Part shown: one piece after another, positions 8,934 through 16,509 of the stretch | How the letters are laid out: each line of letters begins with the position of its first letter | Numbering within the stretch: position 1 is the first letter of the stretch | Assembly: GCA_030430565.1 (NCBI GenBank) | Contig: JAUIKS010000001.1 | Coordinates: 310,001-374,000, forward strand | Length of the DNA: 64,000 nt | Direction of reading: 5' to 3' | Source: Polyangia bacterium | GTDB lineage: Bacteria > Myxococcota_A > Polyangia > Nannocystales > Nannocystaceae | Notes under the pieces: model-generated | Seen by the model: only the letters and a program-made list of their open reading frames with translations | Told to the model about the DNA's origin: nothing | Databases searched by the model: none | Made by a program: the position numbers and the translations under genes

Positions 8934-10703
8934 CTACTGGAGGACCGTGAACACCACGAAGACGACGTGGTGACCCCAGGCGCCCTGGCTCGGGCGGTAG
9001 TGCCCGATCTTGACGGCGACCTCGATGTCGCGGGCGCTGAGCAGGTCCTCGCTGAAGCGCGGCTGCCAGCCGTCGAGCACGAGCGTGCTGTAGATCGCGC
9101 CCTGGAAGCCGCGCTGGCTGCGGTTGACGAACTCCCGCAGCACGTCGCTGAGCTCCTCGTCGGGCGCAGACTCGCCGCGCTGCACCCTCGTCATGCCCGC
9201 TCCCAGCACGCGCTCGGCGACGGGGCCGTTGACGCGGGTGACGGGCGGCAGCCCGCGGTTTCGGCGGGCGCGGTCGAGCGCGTCGAGGAACGCGGACTGC
9301 TCGCGCGCGTAGTCACGCTGCTCGAAGTACTCGTAGGTGACGACCATCGCGGCGGAGGACTCGGCCTCGTCGTCGACGAGGGTCGCCAGCGCGGTCGAGC
9401 GCGCGTCGGGGTTGAGCAGCACGGCGCGGTTGCTGGGCGAGAACAGCGACTCGGCGAGCGCGCGCTCCATCGAGCGCGAGGCGTGGCTGCGCAGCGTGAG
9501 GATCTGGCTGCCGCGGATCAGGCCCTCGACCTTCCAGCCCGCCATCATGCCGGTGGCGATCTGGTCGATGAGTCGCCCGCCGTCGAACTTGTTGCGCGCG
9601 GCGAGGAAGTGCGGGAACAGGTTGTCGACCAGCGCGCTCTGGGCCGTGTCGCCGCGCAGCGTCGCGAGCCCGAGAGAGCCGCGCAGGCCGTTGATCGCGG
9701 CGAGCAGCGAGTCCGCGTCGCGGCTGCCCGCCTGGCCCGCGCCGGGGGAGCGCAGCGCGTAGTGATTCGCGTCCGCGCCGCTCGGCGAGACGAGCACCCG
9801 CAGGACGGTGCCGCCGAGCACGCGCCCCGGCTCGGCCGCGACGAGCTCGAGGATCGCGATGTCGTCGCGGGCGTCGACGGGGCAGCGGAGCCCAAACTCA
9901 TCTGGCGCGAGGGCCATGTTATCGATCGGCTCGCAGCGCGAGTAGGCGAACTCGCCGCGGGTCGAGTAGCCCTGCAGCCAGCCGTGGGGGCGCTCGAGGC
10001 GGCCGCGCAGCTCGACGAAGCCGTCGCCGCCGGTGGCTACGGGGAGCGCGGTGATCGTCGCCTGCGGCGCGCCGGCGGTGACGATCACGATCGAGCGCCC
10101 GCCGGCGCTGCCGGCCCAGGCGCCGAGCGTCGCCCGCGGGGGCGCGGTGGAGAGCGCCTCCTCCAGCAGCTCGCGGCCGACCTCGAGCGGCGGCGCCTCG
10201 TGCTCGTCGACCTCGTCGGGCGTCTTGAGCTGCCAGCTGCGGACCCCGAAGGTGACCGAGAGCGCGCCGCAGCGCGCGGCCATGAAGTGCTGCAGCTCCT
10301 GGCTGGGGCGCCCTTGGTGGGCGAGCACGAAGCGACCGTACTCGCGCGCGAGGCACGACATGCCCTCGGTGACACGTCGATCGTCGTCGCCCTTAACCAG
10401 CTCGGCGGTCGCGCGCGCGAAGGGGTCTTCGCCCGCGTAGGGGCGCAGCGCGGTGGACTCGGGCAGCGGGCCGCGCAGGGTCCAGGCGTCGACGGGGACC
10501 GGGGCCTCGGTGAACAGCTGCTCGCGGGTCGGGGCCGGGCGCTGGCTGATCTGCTCGAGCTCGGCCTCGCTGGGGAAGGGCTGCTCGACGCGGAAGCTGG
10601 ACGCTGAGCGAGCGCTCGCGCAGCCGGTGACGGTCGTCAGCAGCGACGCGAGCGCGAGCGCGAGCGCGCGACGAGGACGGGTGTTGGGGCGGTGCTTGGT
10701 CAT
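8934..10703 (-). CDS. Lipoprotein with CAP-like (SCP/PR-1) segments
   Basis: The 589-residue protein has a lipoprotein signal (Arg-rich start, ALALASLLTTVTGC). The middle is unassigned beta-rich sequence. The C-terminal ~300 residues resemble CAP domains: INGLRGSLGLATL resembles the CAP opening helix, RAVLLNPDARSTALATLV the later conserved strand, and a second LDRARRNRGLPPV may open another copy. The CAP assignment is weak and from pattern memory only. The start is the ATG in MTKHRP, preceded by an AGGAG ribosome site; an upstream in-frame ATG at 10751 is less likely. It probably sits in the cell envelope. Function is unknown. Confidence 0.65.
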   Translation of the reverse strand: MTKHRPNTRPRRALALALASLLTTVTGCASARSASSFRVEQPFPSEAELEQISQRPAPTREQLFTEAPVPVDAWTLRGPLPESTALRPYAGEDPFARATAELVKGDDDRRVTEGMSCLAREYGRFVLAHQGRPSQELQHFMAARCGALSVTFGVRSWQLKTPDEVDEHEAPPLEVGRELLEEALSTAPPRATLGAWAGSAGGRSIVIVTAGAPQATITALPVATGGDGFVELRGRLERPHGWLQGYSTRGEFAYSRCEPIDNMALAPDEFGLRCPVDARDDIAILELVAAEPGRVLGGTVLRVLVSPSGADANHYALRSPGAGQAGSRDADSLLAAINGLRGSLGLATLRGDTAQSALVDNLFPHFLAARNKFDGGRLIDQIATGMMAGWKVEGLIRGSQILTLRSHASRSMERALAESLFSPSNRAVLLNPDARSTALATLVDDEAESSAAMVVTYEYFEQRDYAREQSAFLDALDRARRNRGLPPVTRVNGPVAERVLGAGMTRVQRGESAPDEELSDVLREFVNRSQRGFQGAIYSTLVLDGWQPRFSEDLLSARDIEVAVKIGHYRPSQGAWGHHVVFVVFTVLQ

Positions 10704-10769
10704 GACGCTCTCCTGGGGGGCGCTCCGGATAGGCCCGGAATACGCGCCCATGACCCCAGGACGAGGGCG

Positions 10770-12395
10770 TCAGCGAGATGGCGCGTCGCCGCGTTCCCCG
10801 GGCAGTCGGGCCCAGGGCAGCGCGCGGTAGAGGAACATGTTCAGAGGTAGGCGCGCCGACCACAGCGCGGTGTCGGGTCGCGCGGGGTCGAGCTCGCGCA
10901 GCCACGAGCGGACCTGCGGCAGCCCGTCCTCGAGCCCCTCGACGATGAAGGAGTCGAGGATCATGAGGTTGCCGCCGGGGAGTCGATCGGCGTCGCCGGC
11001 GATGACCGAGAGCCGCGGCCCCAGCTCGTCGGACCAGGTGACGCGCGCCGTGCCAGACTCGGCGTCGAGGCTGTAGAGGACCGCGCGCGAGCGCTCGAGC
11101 GCGTCGTCGAGGAAGGGGTTCGCGTTGCCGTTGTCGTAGAGGAGCAGCGAGCCGTCCGCCTGCCACTGCGGGGAGTGCTGGTGGAAGAACCAGGCGCCCT
11201 CCTCGAGCGTGAAGTCGCCCCCGATCCCGAGCCGCCACACGATCTCGCCGCTCGCCCGGTCGATCTTGAGGATCCAGTCCTGGTGTCGCAGCGAGAGCAG
11301 CAGCGAGTCGTCGCGCGGGTCGTGCACGACCGCGTTCGCGTGGGTCCAGTCGTGCGCGTGCTCGCCGCTGAGCGGGTCGGGGATCGGCTCGTCGAAGCCC
11401 TCGCGCACGCGCTGGGTGTCGAGGTGATCGAAGGCGTCCCAGCTCCACAGCAGCTCCGGCGGGAGACCTGGCGCTTCGGGCATACGAAACTCGACCAGGC
11501 GATCGCCGGCGACGAGGCGCGTCCCGGGGGGGTCCAGCGCGGGGTAGTCGAGCTCGCGGAAGGTGGTGCCGATCGCGAGGAGGCTGCCGCCGGGCAGCTC
11601 GATCACGTCGTGGTGCAGCAGCGCGACGCCGAGCTCCTCGGCGTCGACGCCGACGCGCTCGCGCGTCAGCTCGTCGATGATCGAGACGCGGTTCTCCTGC
11701 GTGAACAGCACGGTGCCGTCGTCGCGCAGCGCGAGCCCGGCGTAGATCGTGGTCGGCGAGGTCGCGTCGTTGGGCAGCGCGGCGTGCCAGCGCGTCACGC
11801 CCTTGGGGTCGATGACCGTCGCGCTGTGGTAGCCGGTCGTGTAGACGCCGACCATCGTGAACGCCCGGTAGCTCGGGTCGATCGCGCCGGCGGGCGCCTC
11901 GCCTGAGCCTGACGTGACCTCGTAGATCGCCTGAAAGTCCGGGAGCGCGGGCGGGGTCGCGAAGTCGATGTCGCGGACCAGCGGCGCGGTGTCATTGACG
12001 TCGGGCGTGCCGTCGTCGAGCCGCGCCGTCAGCTCGAGGCGGTGCAGCTGCTCGGGGCGGAGCCCGCGGACGCGCAGCTGGTGGCGCGTGGTCGCCTCGT
12101 CGACGCTGGTCTCGCCGTGGGCCTCGCTCTGCACGTCCGGGTTGGGGACGACGCGCACGCCCGGGTCCGCGCCGTGCACGAGCGTGACGTGGGTCGGGCG
12201 CGGGAACTCGAGCTCGATGTCGACGACCATCGGCTGCTCGGGGTAGACCGTGATCTTCGGCTCCGCGAGCAGCTCGACCGCGCGCGCGGGGCCGTCGCTG
12301 TCGCTGGTCTCGCCCTCGTCGTCGCCGCAGGCGCTCGGCAGCGTGAGCGCGAGCGCCAGCGCGGCGCGACGCCAGCTGCGTTGGAGACGGGGCAC
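10770..12395 (-). CDS. Arylsulfotransferase (ASST)-like lipoprotein
   Basis: The 541-residue protein has a lipoprotein signal ending in LPSACGDD and a short Asp/Glu/Ser linker. The body shows the ASST beta-propeller pattern: an N-terminal Ig-like segment, then HDWTHANAVVHD, LSLRHQDWILKID and GEIVWRLGIGGDF, then FFHQHSPQW. Family members transfer sulfate between aryl compounds in the periplasm through a His; candidates here are in HDWTHAN and the HQH cluster. Anchoring in the envelope is inferred from the lipobox. A GTG start is chosen because TAGCGT lies 6 nt upstream. It ends 66 nt before the CAP-like lipoprotein gene on the same strand. Confidence 0.83.
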   Translation of the reverse strand: MPRLQRSWRRAALALALTLPSACGDDEGETSDSDGPARAVELLAEPKITVYPEQPMVVDIELEFPRPTHVTLVHGADPGVRVVPNPDVQSEAHGETSVDEATTRHQLRVRGLRPEQLHRLELTARLDDGTPDVNDTAPLVRDIDFATPPALPDFQAIYEVTSGSGEAPAGAIDPSYRAFTMVGVYTTGYHSATVIDPKGVTRWHAALPNDATSPTTIYAGLALRDDGTVLFTQENRVSIIDELTRERVGVDAEELGVALLHHDVIELPGGSLLAIGTTFRELDYPALDPPGTRLVAGDRLVEFRMPEAPGLPPELLWSWDAFDHLDTQRVREGFDEPIPDPLSGEHAHDWTHANAVVHDPRDDSLLLSLRHQDWILKIDRASGEIVWRLGIGGDFTLEEGAWFFHQHSPQWQADGSLLLYDNGNANPFLDDALERSRAVLYSLDAESGTARVTWSDELGPRLSVIAGDADRLPGGNLMILDSFIVEGLEDGLPQVRSWLRELDPARPDTALWSARLPLNMFLYRALPWARLPGERGDAPSR

Positions 12396-12401
12396 GGCGC
12401 C

Positions 12402-12407
12402 ACGCTA
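12402..12407 (-). promoter_or_regulatory. Putative -10 hexamer TAGCGT of ASST-like gene
   Basis: On the minus strand TAGCGT ends 6 nt before the GTG at 12395. No ribosome site is visible, consistent with a leaderless transcript. Confidence 0.45.
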
Positions 12408-12501
12408 CCAGATCCCGGCGACGGCGCGCGCACGCGGAACCCGTCCGGCTGTTTGACTCAATTCACGCGCGCGACTCATGCAGCTGCATCGTCATGCCTC
12501 G

Positions 12502-13182
12502 TCAGTCATAGGAGAGGCGCGGGCCCCAGCTGCCGCCGCGGCCGTCGGGGGTCGTGTCGAGCACGTTCCACAGCGGCCACATCATGTCGATGTGGCGCGG
12601 GTGCCCGCTCTCGAAGCGCGGACCGTACAGCAGCTCGCTGCCCCACGAGTGATGGATCGCGTCGCCCCGGCGCACGAACACGTGGGCCATCGGCATCTGC
12701 GCGCCGCTGGGCGTCTCGGCCCAGTAGTCGCGCGCGTAGGTGGTGCCGCGCGAGGAGAGCACCCGCAGCTCGCGCCAGCCGAGCGCGCGCGCCTGCGCGG
12801 CGAGGCGCTGGATCGGCGACTGCGCGACGACGGCGACGTTGATCCGCTGGCGCAGGTGTCGGGCCTGGCGGTCGAGCGAGTCGAGGAAGCAGGTGCAGGA
12901 CGGGCAGGGCGCCGGCATCTCGGGGCCGAACATCCAGCTGTAGAGGAACAGCGAGTCGCGCCCGGCGTCGAAGAGCTCCGACAGCCTGACCGAAGCGACC
13001 TGTCCGTCGCGCAGGGTCTCGAAGGCGTAGTCCTCGGTGACGCGCCCGCCGAGTGGGAGCGCGCGGCGCTGGGCCGCGACGCGCTCGACCGCCTCACGCA
13101 GCTCGGCCTCGGCGGCGAGCAGGCGCGCGCGGGCGGCTCGGTAGGCGTCGCTCTCGTTGGGGAAGCTCGGGTCGCTGTTCAT
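12502..13182 (-). CDS. DUF899 thioredoxin-like protein
   Basis: The 226-residue protein matches the DUF899 family. An N-terminal coiled helix (AAEAELREAVERVAAQRRALP) precedes a thioredoxin-like fold with LFLYSWMFG and PCPSCTCFLDSLD at ~90-100, then VFVRRGDAIHHSW and a C-terminal MWPLWNVLDTTPDGRG. The CPSC motif could be redox-active. Members occur in many soil bacteria and are often under stress or xenobiotic control, but no reaction is established. The gene is divergent from a GbsR/MarR-type regulator with an operator-like palindrome between them, so control by that regulator is likely. Its start is fixed by TACACT 6 nt upstream. Confidence 0.85.
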   Translation of the reverse strand: MNSDPSFPNESDAYRAARARLLAAEAELREAVERVAAQRRALPLGGRVTEDYAFETLRDGQVASVRLSELFDAGRDSLFLYSWMFGPEMPAPCPSCTCFLDSLDRQARHLRQRINVAVVAQSPIQRLAAQARALGWRELRVLSSRGTTYARDYWAETPSGAQMPMAHVFVRRGDAIHHSWGSELLYGPRFESGHPRHIDMMWPLWNVLDTTPDGRGGSWGPRLSYD

Positions 13183-13188
13183 TGTTGC

Positions 13189-13194
13189 AGTGTA
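13189..13194 (-). promoter_or_regulatory. Putative -10 hexamer TACACT of DUF899 gene
   Basis: TACACT on the minus strand ends 6 nt before the ATG at 13182, in a locally AT-rich divergent intergenic region. Confidence 0.5.
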
Positions 13195-13238
13195 TGAATT
13201 CGCGCGCCGTGAAGCGCGAAATCGTCGTGTATTGTGAA

Positions 13239-13244
13239 TATAGT
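13239..13244 (+). promoter_or_regulatory. Putative -10 element TATAGT for the regulator gene
   Basis: TATAGT is the best -10 match ahead of the regulator. It would place the start of transcription near 13251, inside the palindrome at 13247-13264. No good -35 is visible. Confidence 0.4.
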
Positions 13245-13246
13245 AA

Positions 13247-13264
13247 GTTCAGTGTTGACTGAAC
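13247..13264. promoter_or_regulatory. Perfect operator-like palindrome GTTCAGT-GTTG-ACTGAAC
   Basis: Two perfect 7-bp inverted arms are separated by 4 bp, directly after the putative -10 of the regulator gene. This geometry suits a dimeric winged-helix repressor acting on its own promoter. Partial copies of the half site (CTGAA, TTCAG) continue to about 13275. Confidence 0.6.
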
Positions 13265-13290
13265 ATGCTGAATCAGCCACGCTGCAGAAC

Positions 13291-13797
13291 ATGTCCCCAC
13301 GCGCACTCGACGACGGGCTCGCCCACTACGTCGAAGAGGTCGCGCTGCAGTTCGAGCGCAGCGGCCTGCCGCGGATCGCCGGGCGCATCGTCGGGTTGTT
13401 GTTGATCTGCGATCCGCCCGAGCGCTCCGCGGGGGAGCTCGCGACGGAGCTCGGCGTCAGCAAGGGCTCGGTGAGCTCGATGACGCGCCTGCTGCTGACG
13501 GCGGGCACGATCAAGCGGGTCGCGCGGCCCGGTGAGCGGCGGACCTACTTCGCGCTCAGCAACGACGGCTTCGAGCGCAAGTTCGCGCTGCGCGTCGAGG
13601 CGATGGCGGCCTCGCGCGCGCTCGGGGAGATGGGGCTGCGCCTGCTCGAGCGCCGCGACGCGCCCGCCTCGCAGACCCAGCGGCTGCGCGAGTTCGTGGC
13701 GATGTACGCGTTCTGGGAGCGCGAGATGCCGGCGCTGCTCGAGCGCTGGCGGGCGGAGCGGCGGCGGCTGTTCGCCTCCGAGGAGGATGACTTATGA
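13291..13797 (+). CDS. GbsR/MarR-type winged-helix transcriptional regulator
   Basis: The 168-residue protein contains a winged helix-turn-helix: AGELATELGVSKGSVSSMTRLLLTAG is the recognition unit and RRTYFALSND the wing. The opening FERSGLPRIAGRIVGLLLICDP is typical of the GbsR group. Family members are dimeric repressors that sense small ligands. The ATG at 13291 is chosen; a GTG at 13234 would run through the operator region. The stop overlaps the next start (ATGA, 4 bp), so it is translationally coupled to the PEP-synthase-like enzyme and probably regulates that operon and the divergent DUF899 gene. Confidence 0.85.
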   Translation: MSPRALDDGLAHYVEEVALQFERSGLPRIAGRIVGLLLICDPPERSAGELATELGVSKGSVSSMTRLLLTAGTIKRVARPGERRTYFALSNDGFERKFALRVEAMAASRALGEMGLRLLERRDAPASQTQRLREFVAMYAFWEREMPALLERWRAERRRLFASEEDDL

Positions 13798-16499
13798 GCC
13801 AGGTCGATGACGAGGGCCGAGCGCCGCCGCTCGTGAGCTTCCCAGGGGATCCGCCGGCGACGCTGGCGCGCGCGGGCGGCAAGGGGCGCGCGTTGATGGA
13901 GCTCGCGGCCGCGGGCCTGCCGGTCCCGCCCGGGCTGATCGTGACGAGCGAGTTCTTCGCGCCCTGGTTCGCGGCGCTGCGGGCGAGCCCGGGCTGGTCG
14001 GCGCTGGTCGGCGCCGCGCCGGAGCGCTGGGACGAGCCCTGCGCGGCCTTAAAGCGGCGCGCCGCGAGCCTCGAGCTGGACCCCGCGCAGCGAGCCGCCG
14101 TCGACGCGCTGCGGGAGCGCGCCGCGGCGCTGGGGATCACGCTGGCGGCGGTGCGCTCGTCCTCGCCCGACGAGGACCTCGCGGGCGCCTCCTTCGCCGG
14201 CGGCTACGAGACATGTCTCGGAGTCCCTGTGCGCGAGCCGGGCGCGCTCGAGCGGGCGCTGCGGCGCTGCTTCGCCTCGAGCCTCGACGCGCGGGTGTTC
14301 CACTACAAGCGCGCGCGCGGCCTCGAGGTGTTCGCGCCGAGCATCGCGGCGGTGGTGCAGCGCCAGCTCGCCAGCGAGGTCGCCGGCGTCGGCTTCTCGC
14401 TCAACCCCGTCACCAACGACCTCGACGAGCTCGTGCTCGACGCGAGCTGGGGCCTCGGCGAGGCGGTCGTCGCGGGCCAGGTCACCCCGGATCACTTCGT
14501 GATCGACAAGCTCACCGGCGCGGTGATCGAGCGTCAGCTCGGCGCCAAGCAGGTCGCGATCGAGCTCGCGCCGAGCGGCGGCACGGTCACGCGCGCGGCC
14601 GCGCCCGACGAGCGGGAGCGGCCCGCGCTCACGCAGGCGCAGCTCGAGGCGCTGCGCGGGCTCATGGGTCAGGTCGAGGCGCTCTACCAGCGCCCGGTCG
14701 ACATCGAGTTCGCCTACGAGGAGGGCGCGCTGCACCTGCTGCAAGCCCGCCCGATCACCACGCACGTCCCCGTTCCGCCCGAGCTCCTGACCGCGCCGGG
14801 CGAGCGCCGCAGGCTCTACGCCGACATGTCGCTGTCGAAGGGCCTGACGATCAACGCGCCGCTCTCGCGCCTGGGACTCGACTGGATGAAGGAGAGCTTC
14901 TACGGCCTGATCGAGAGCTTCATCGGGCCGGTCAACCGCGACCTGCCGCCCGAGCACGCGCTGCTGCTGTTCGCCGGCGGGCGGATGTACACCAACCTCT
15001 CGACCCAGCTGTGGCTGCAGAGCCCGAAGGCGATGGCCGCCGGCGCGCGGGGGACCGACGTGCTGATGGCCGAGCTGTTCGCGAACATCGACCGCGCGCG
15101 CTACCGGGCGACGCGGCGCCCGAGCTGGTTCACGCTGCGCGCCCTGCTCGTGATCCCGCGCGCGCTGTGGCGGCTGCGCGCGTTCTTCTGGAACACGCTG
15201 CGGTGCTTCCTCGCGCCCGCGCGCGCGCACCGTCGCTACCTCGAGACGCTCGCCGCGATCGAGCGCGACGCCGAGATCTTGGCGCGCGAGTGCAAGAGCT
15301 TTGACGAGTTTAAACGTCGCTACCTCGGCGCGCTCGCGAGCGGCCTGTTCTCGGTGCTCATGCCCGCGCTGCTCGTGGGCCTCGCCGGCTTCGATCGCCT
15401 GATCCCGCGCCGGCGCCCAGACGCTGAGGCGCTGCGCGCCGCGATGTCGCGGGGCTACCCGGGGAACGTCGTCGTCGGCATGGGCGTCGCGCTGCACCAG
15501 CTCGCGCGGACCCTCGGCCGCGCGGCGCTGGACGACCCGGAGGCGCTCGCCGTGGCGGTTTCGCGGCGCGCGCTCCCGCCGGAGGCGATGCGTGCCTGGG
15601 ATGACTTTATGGCCAGCTACGGCTGGCGCGGCCCCGGCGAGATGGACCTGGGGAGACCGCGCTACGCCGACGATCCGCGCCTCGTGATCCAGCAGATGGC
15701 GGGCATGTCGCTGGACGATCCGGCGGCGGACCCCGCGGCGATCCACGCGCGCAACCAAGCGGCGCGGCGCGAGGCCTTCGAGCGCCTGCTCGCGGACGCG
15801 GGCTGGTTTCGCCGCCGACGCCTGCGCCGTCGCTGGCGGACCACGGAGCTGTTCTCGGGGACACGTGACACACCCAAGGACGTCAACGTGATGTTCGGCT
15901 ACAGCCTGCGGGCCATGGCGCTGCGCCGCGGCCAGGCGCTGGTCGAGCGGGGGCGGCTCGACGCGGCCGCGCAGGTCTTCGACCTGACCTTCGACGAGCT
16001 CGAGGCGGCCGCGCGCGACCCCGAGCTCGACCTGCGCGCGCTCCGGCGCGAGGCGACGCGCTTCCACGAGCAGCTGCGTCGGCAGGTCCGCGAGTTCCCG
16101 CCGGTGATCGACTCGCGCGGTCGGATCCTGCGGCTCCCGCCGCGGGACGAGGCGCCCGGGGAGCTGCGCGGCATGGCCGTGTCCTACGGGCGCGCGGTCG
16201 GCCCCGTGAAGGTCCTGCGCGACGCGAGCTCCAAGCGCGTGGAGCCCGGCGACGTGCTGGTCGCGTACACCACCGACCCGGGCTGGACGCCGCTGTTCGC
16301 CAACGCGAGCGCGGTCCTGCTCGAGGTCGGCGGGGTGCTGCAGCACGGCGCCGTGGTCGCGCGCGAGCTGGGCAAACCCTGCGTCGTCGGGATCGAGCGC
16401 CTGATGTCGCGGCTGCAGGACGGTCAGCGCGTCGAGGTCGACGGGACGAGCGGGGTCGTGCGCCTGCTCGATCCGGACGCGGCCGAGGCCGGCGATTGA
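13794..16499 (+). CDS. PEP-utilising enzyme, rifampin phosphotransferase / PEP synthase-like
   Basis: The 901-residue protein has an ATP-binding domain first (about 10-330: KGRALMELAAAGLPVPPG, AVRSSSPDEDLAGASFAG, GVGFSLNPVTND, LLQARPITTH). A long middle region (340-770) has hydrophobic helices around 440-470 and 520-540. A swivelling phosphohistidine domain ends the protein (GDVLVAYTTDPGWTP, then VGGVLQHGAVVAREL with the phospho-His near 850, and GKPCVVGI). PEP synthase and rifampin phosphotransferase share this order and size; it could act on an antibiotic, pyruvate or another substrate. It overlaps the regulator gene by 4 bp. Assignment to the superfamily is firm; substrate is not known. 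Confidence 0.82.
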   Translation: MSQVDDEGRAPPLVSFPGDPPATLARAGGKGRALMELAAAGLPVPPGLIVTSEFFAPWFAALRASPGWSALVGAAPERWDEPCAALKRRAASLELDPAQRAAVDALRERAAALGITLAAVRSSSPDEDLAGASFAGGYETCLGVPVREPGALERALRRCFASSLDARVFHYKRARGLEVFAPSIAAVVQRQLASEVAGVGFSLNPVTNDLDELVLDASWGLGEAVVAGQVTPDHFVIDKLTGAVIERQLGAKQVAIELAPSGGTVTRAAAPDERERPALTQAQLEALRGLMGQVEALYQRPVDIEFAYEEGALHLLQARPITTHVPVPPELLTAPGERRRLYADMSLSKGLTINAPLSRLGLDWMKESFYGLIESFIGPVNRDLPPEHALLLFAGGRMYTNLSTQLWLQSPKAMAAGARGTDVLMAELFANIDRARYRATRRPSWFTLRALLVIPRALWRLRAFFWNTLRCFLAPARAHRRYLETLAAIERDAEILARECKSFDEFKRRYLGALASGLFSVLMPALLVGLAGFDRLIPRRRPDAEALRAAMSRGYPGNVVVGMGVALHQLARTLGRAALDDPEALAVAVSRRALPPEAMRAWDDFMASYGWRGPGEMDLGRPRYADDPRLVIQQMAGMSLDDPAADPAAIHARNQAARREAFERLLADAGWFRRRRLRRRWRTTELFSGTRDTPKDVNVMFGYSLRAMALRRGQALVERGRLDAAAQVFDLTFDELEAAARDPELDLRALRREATRFHEQLRRQVREFPPVIDSRGRILRLPPRDEAPGELRGMAVSYGRAVGPVKVLRDASSKRVEPGDVLVAYTTDPGWTPLFANASAVLLEVGGVLQHGAVVARELGKPCVVGIERLMSRLQDGQRVEVDGTSGVVRLLDPDAAEAGD

Positions 16500-16509
16500 G
16501 CCCGCGCTG

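Noticed and set aside
8724..10607. 627-codon plus-strand ORF opposite GIDE and CAP-like genes
   Set aside because: Shadow composition; opposite frames have signal peptide and conserved patterns.
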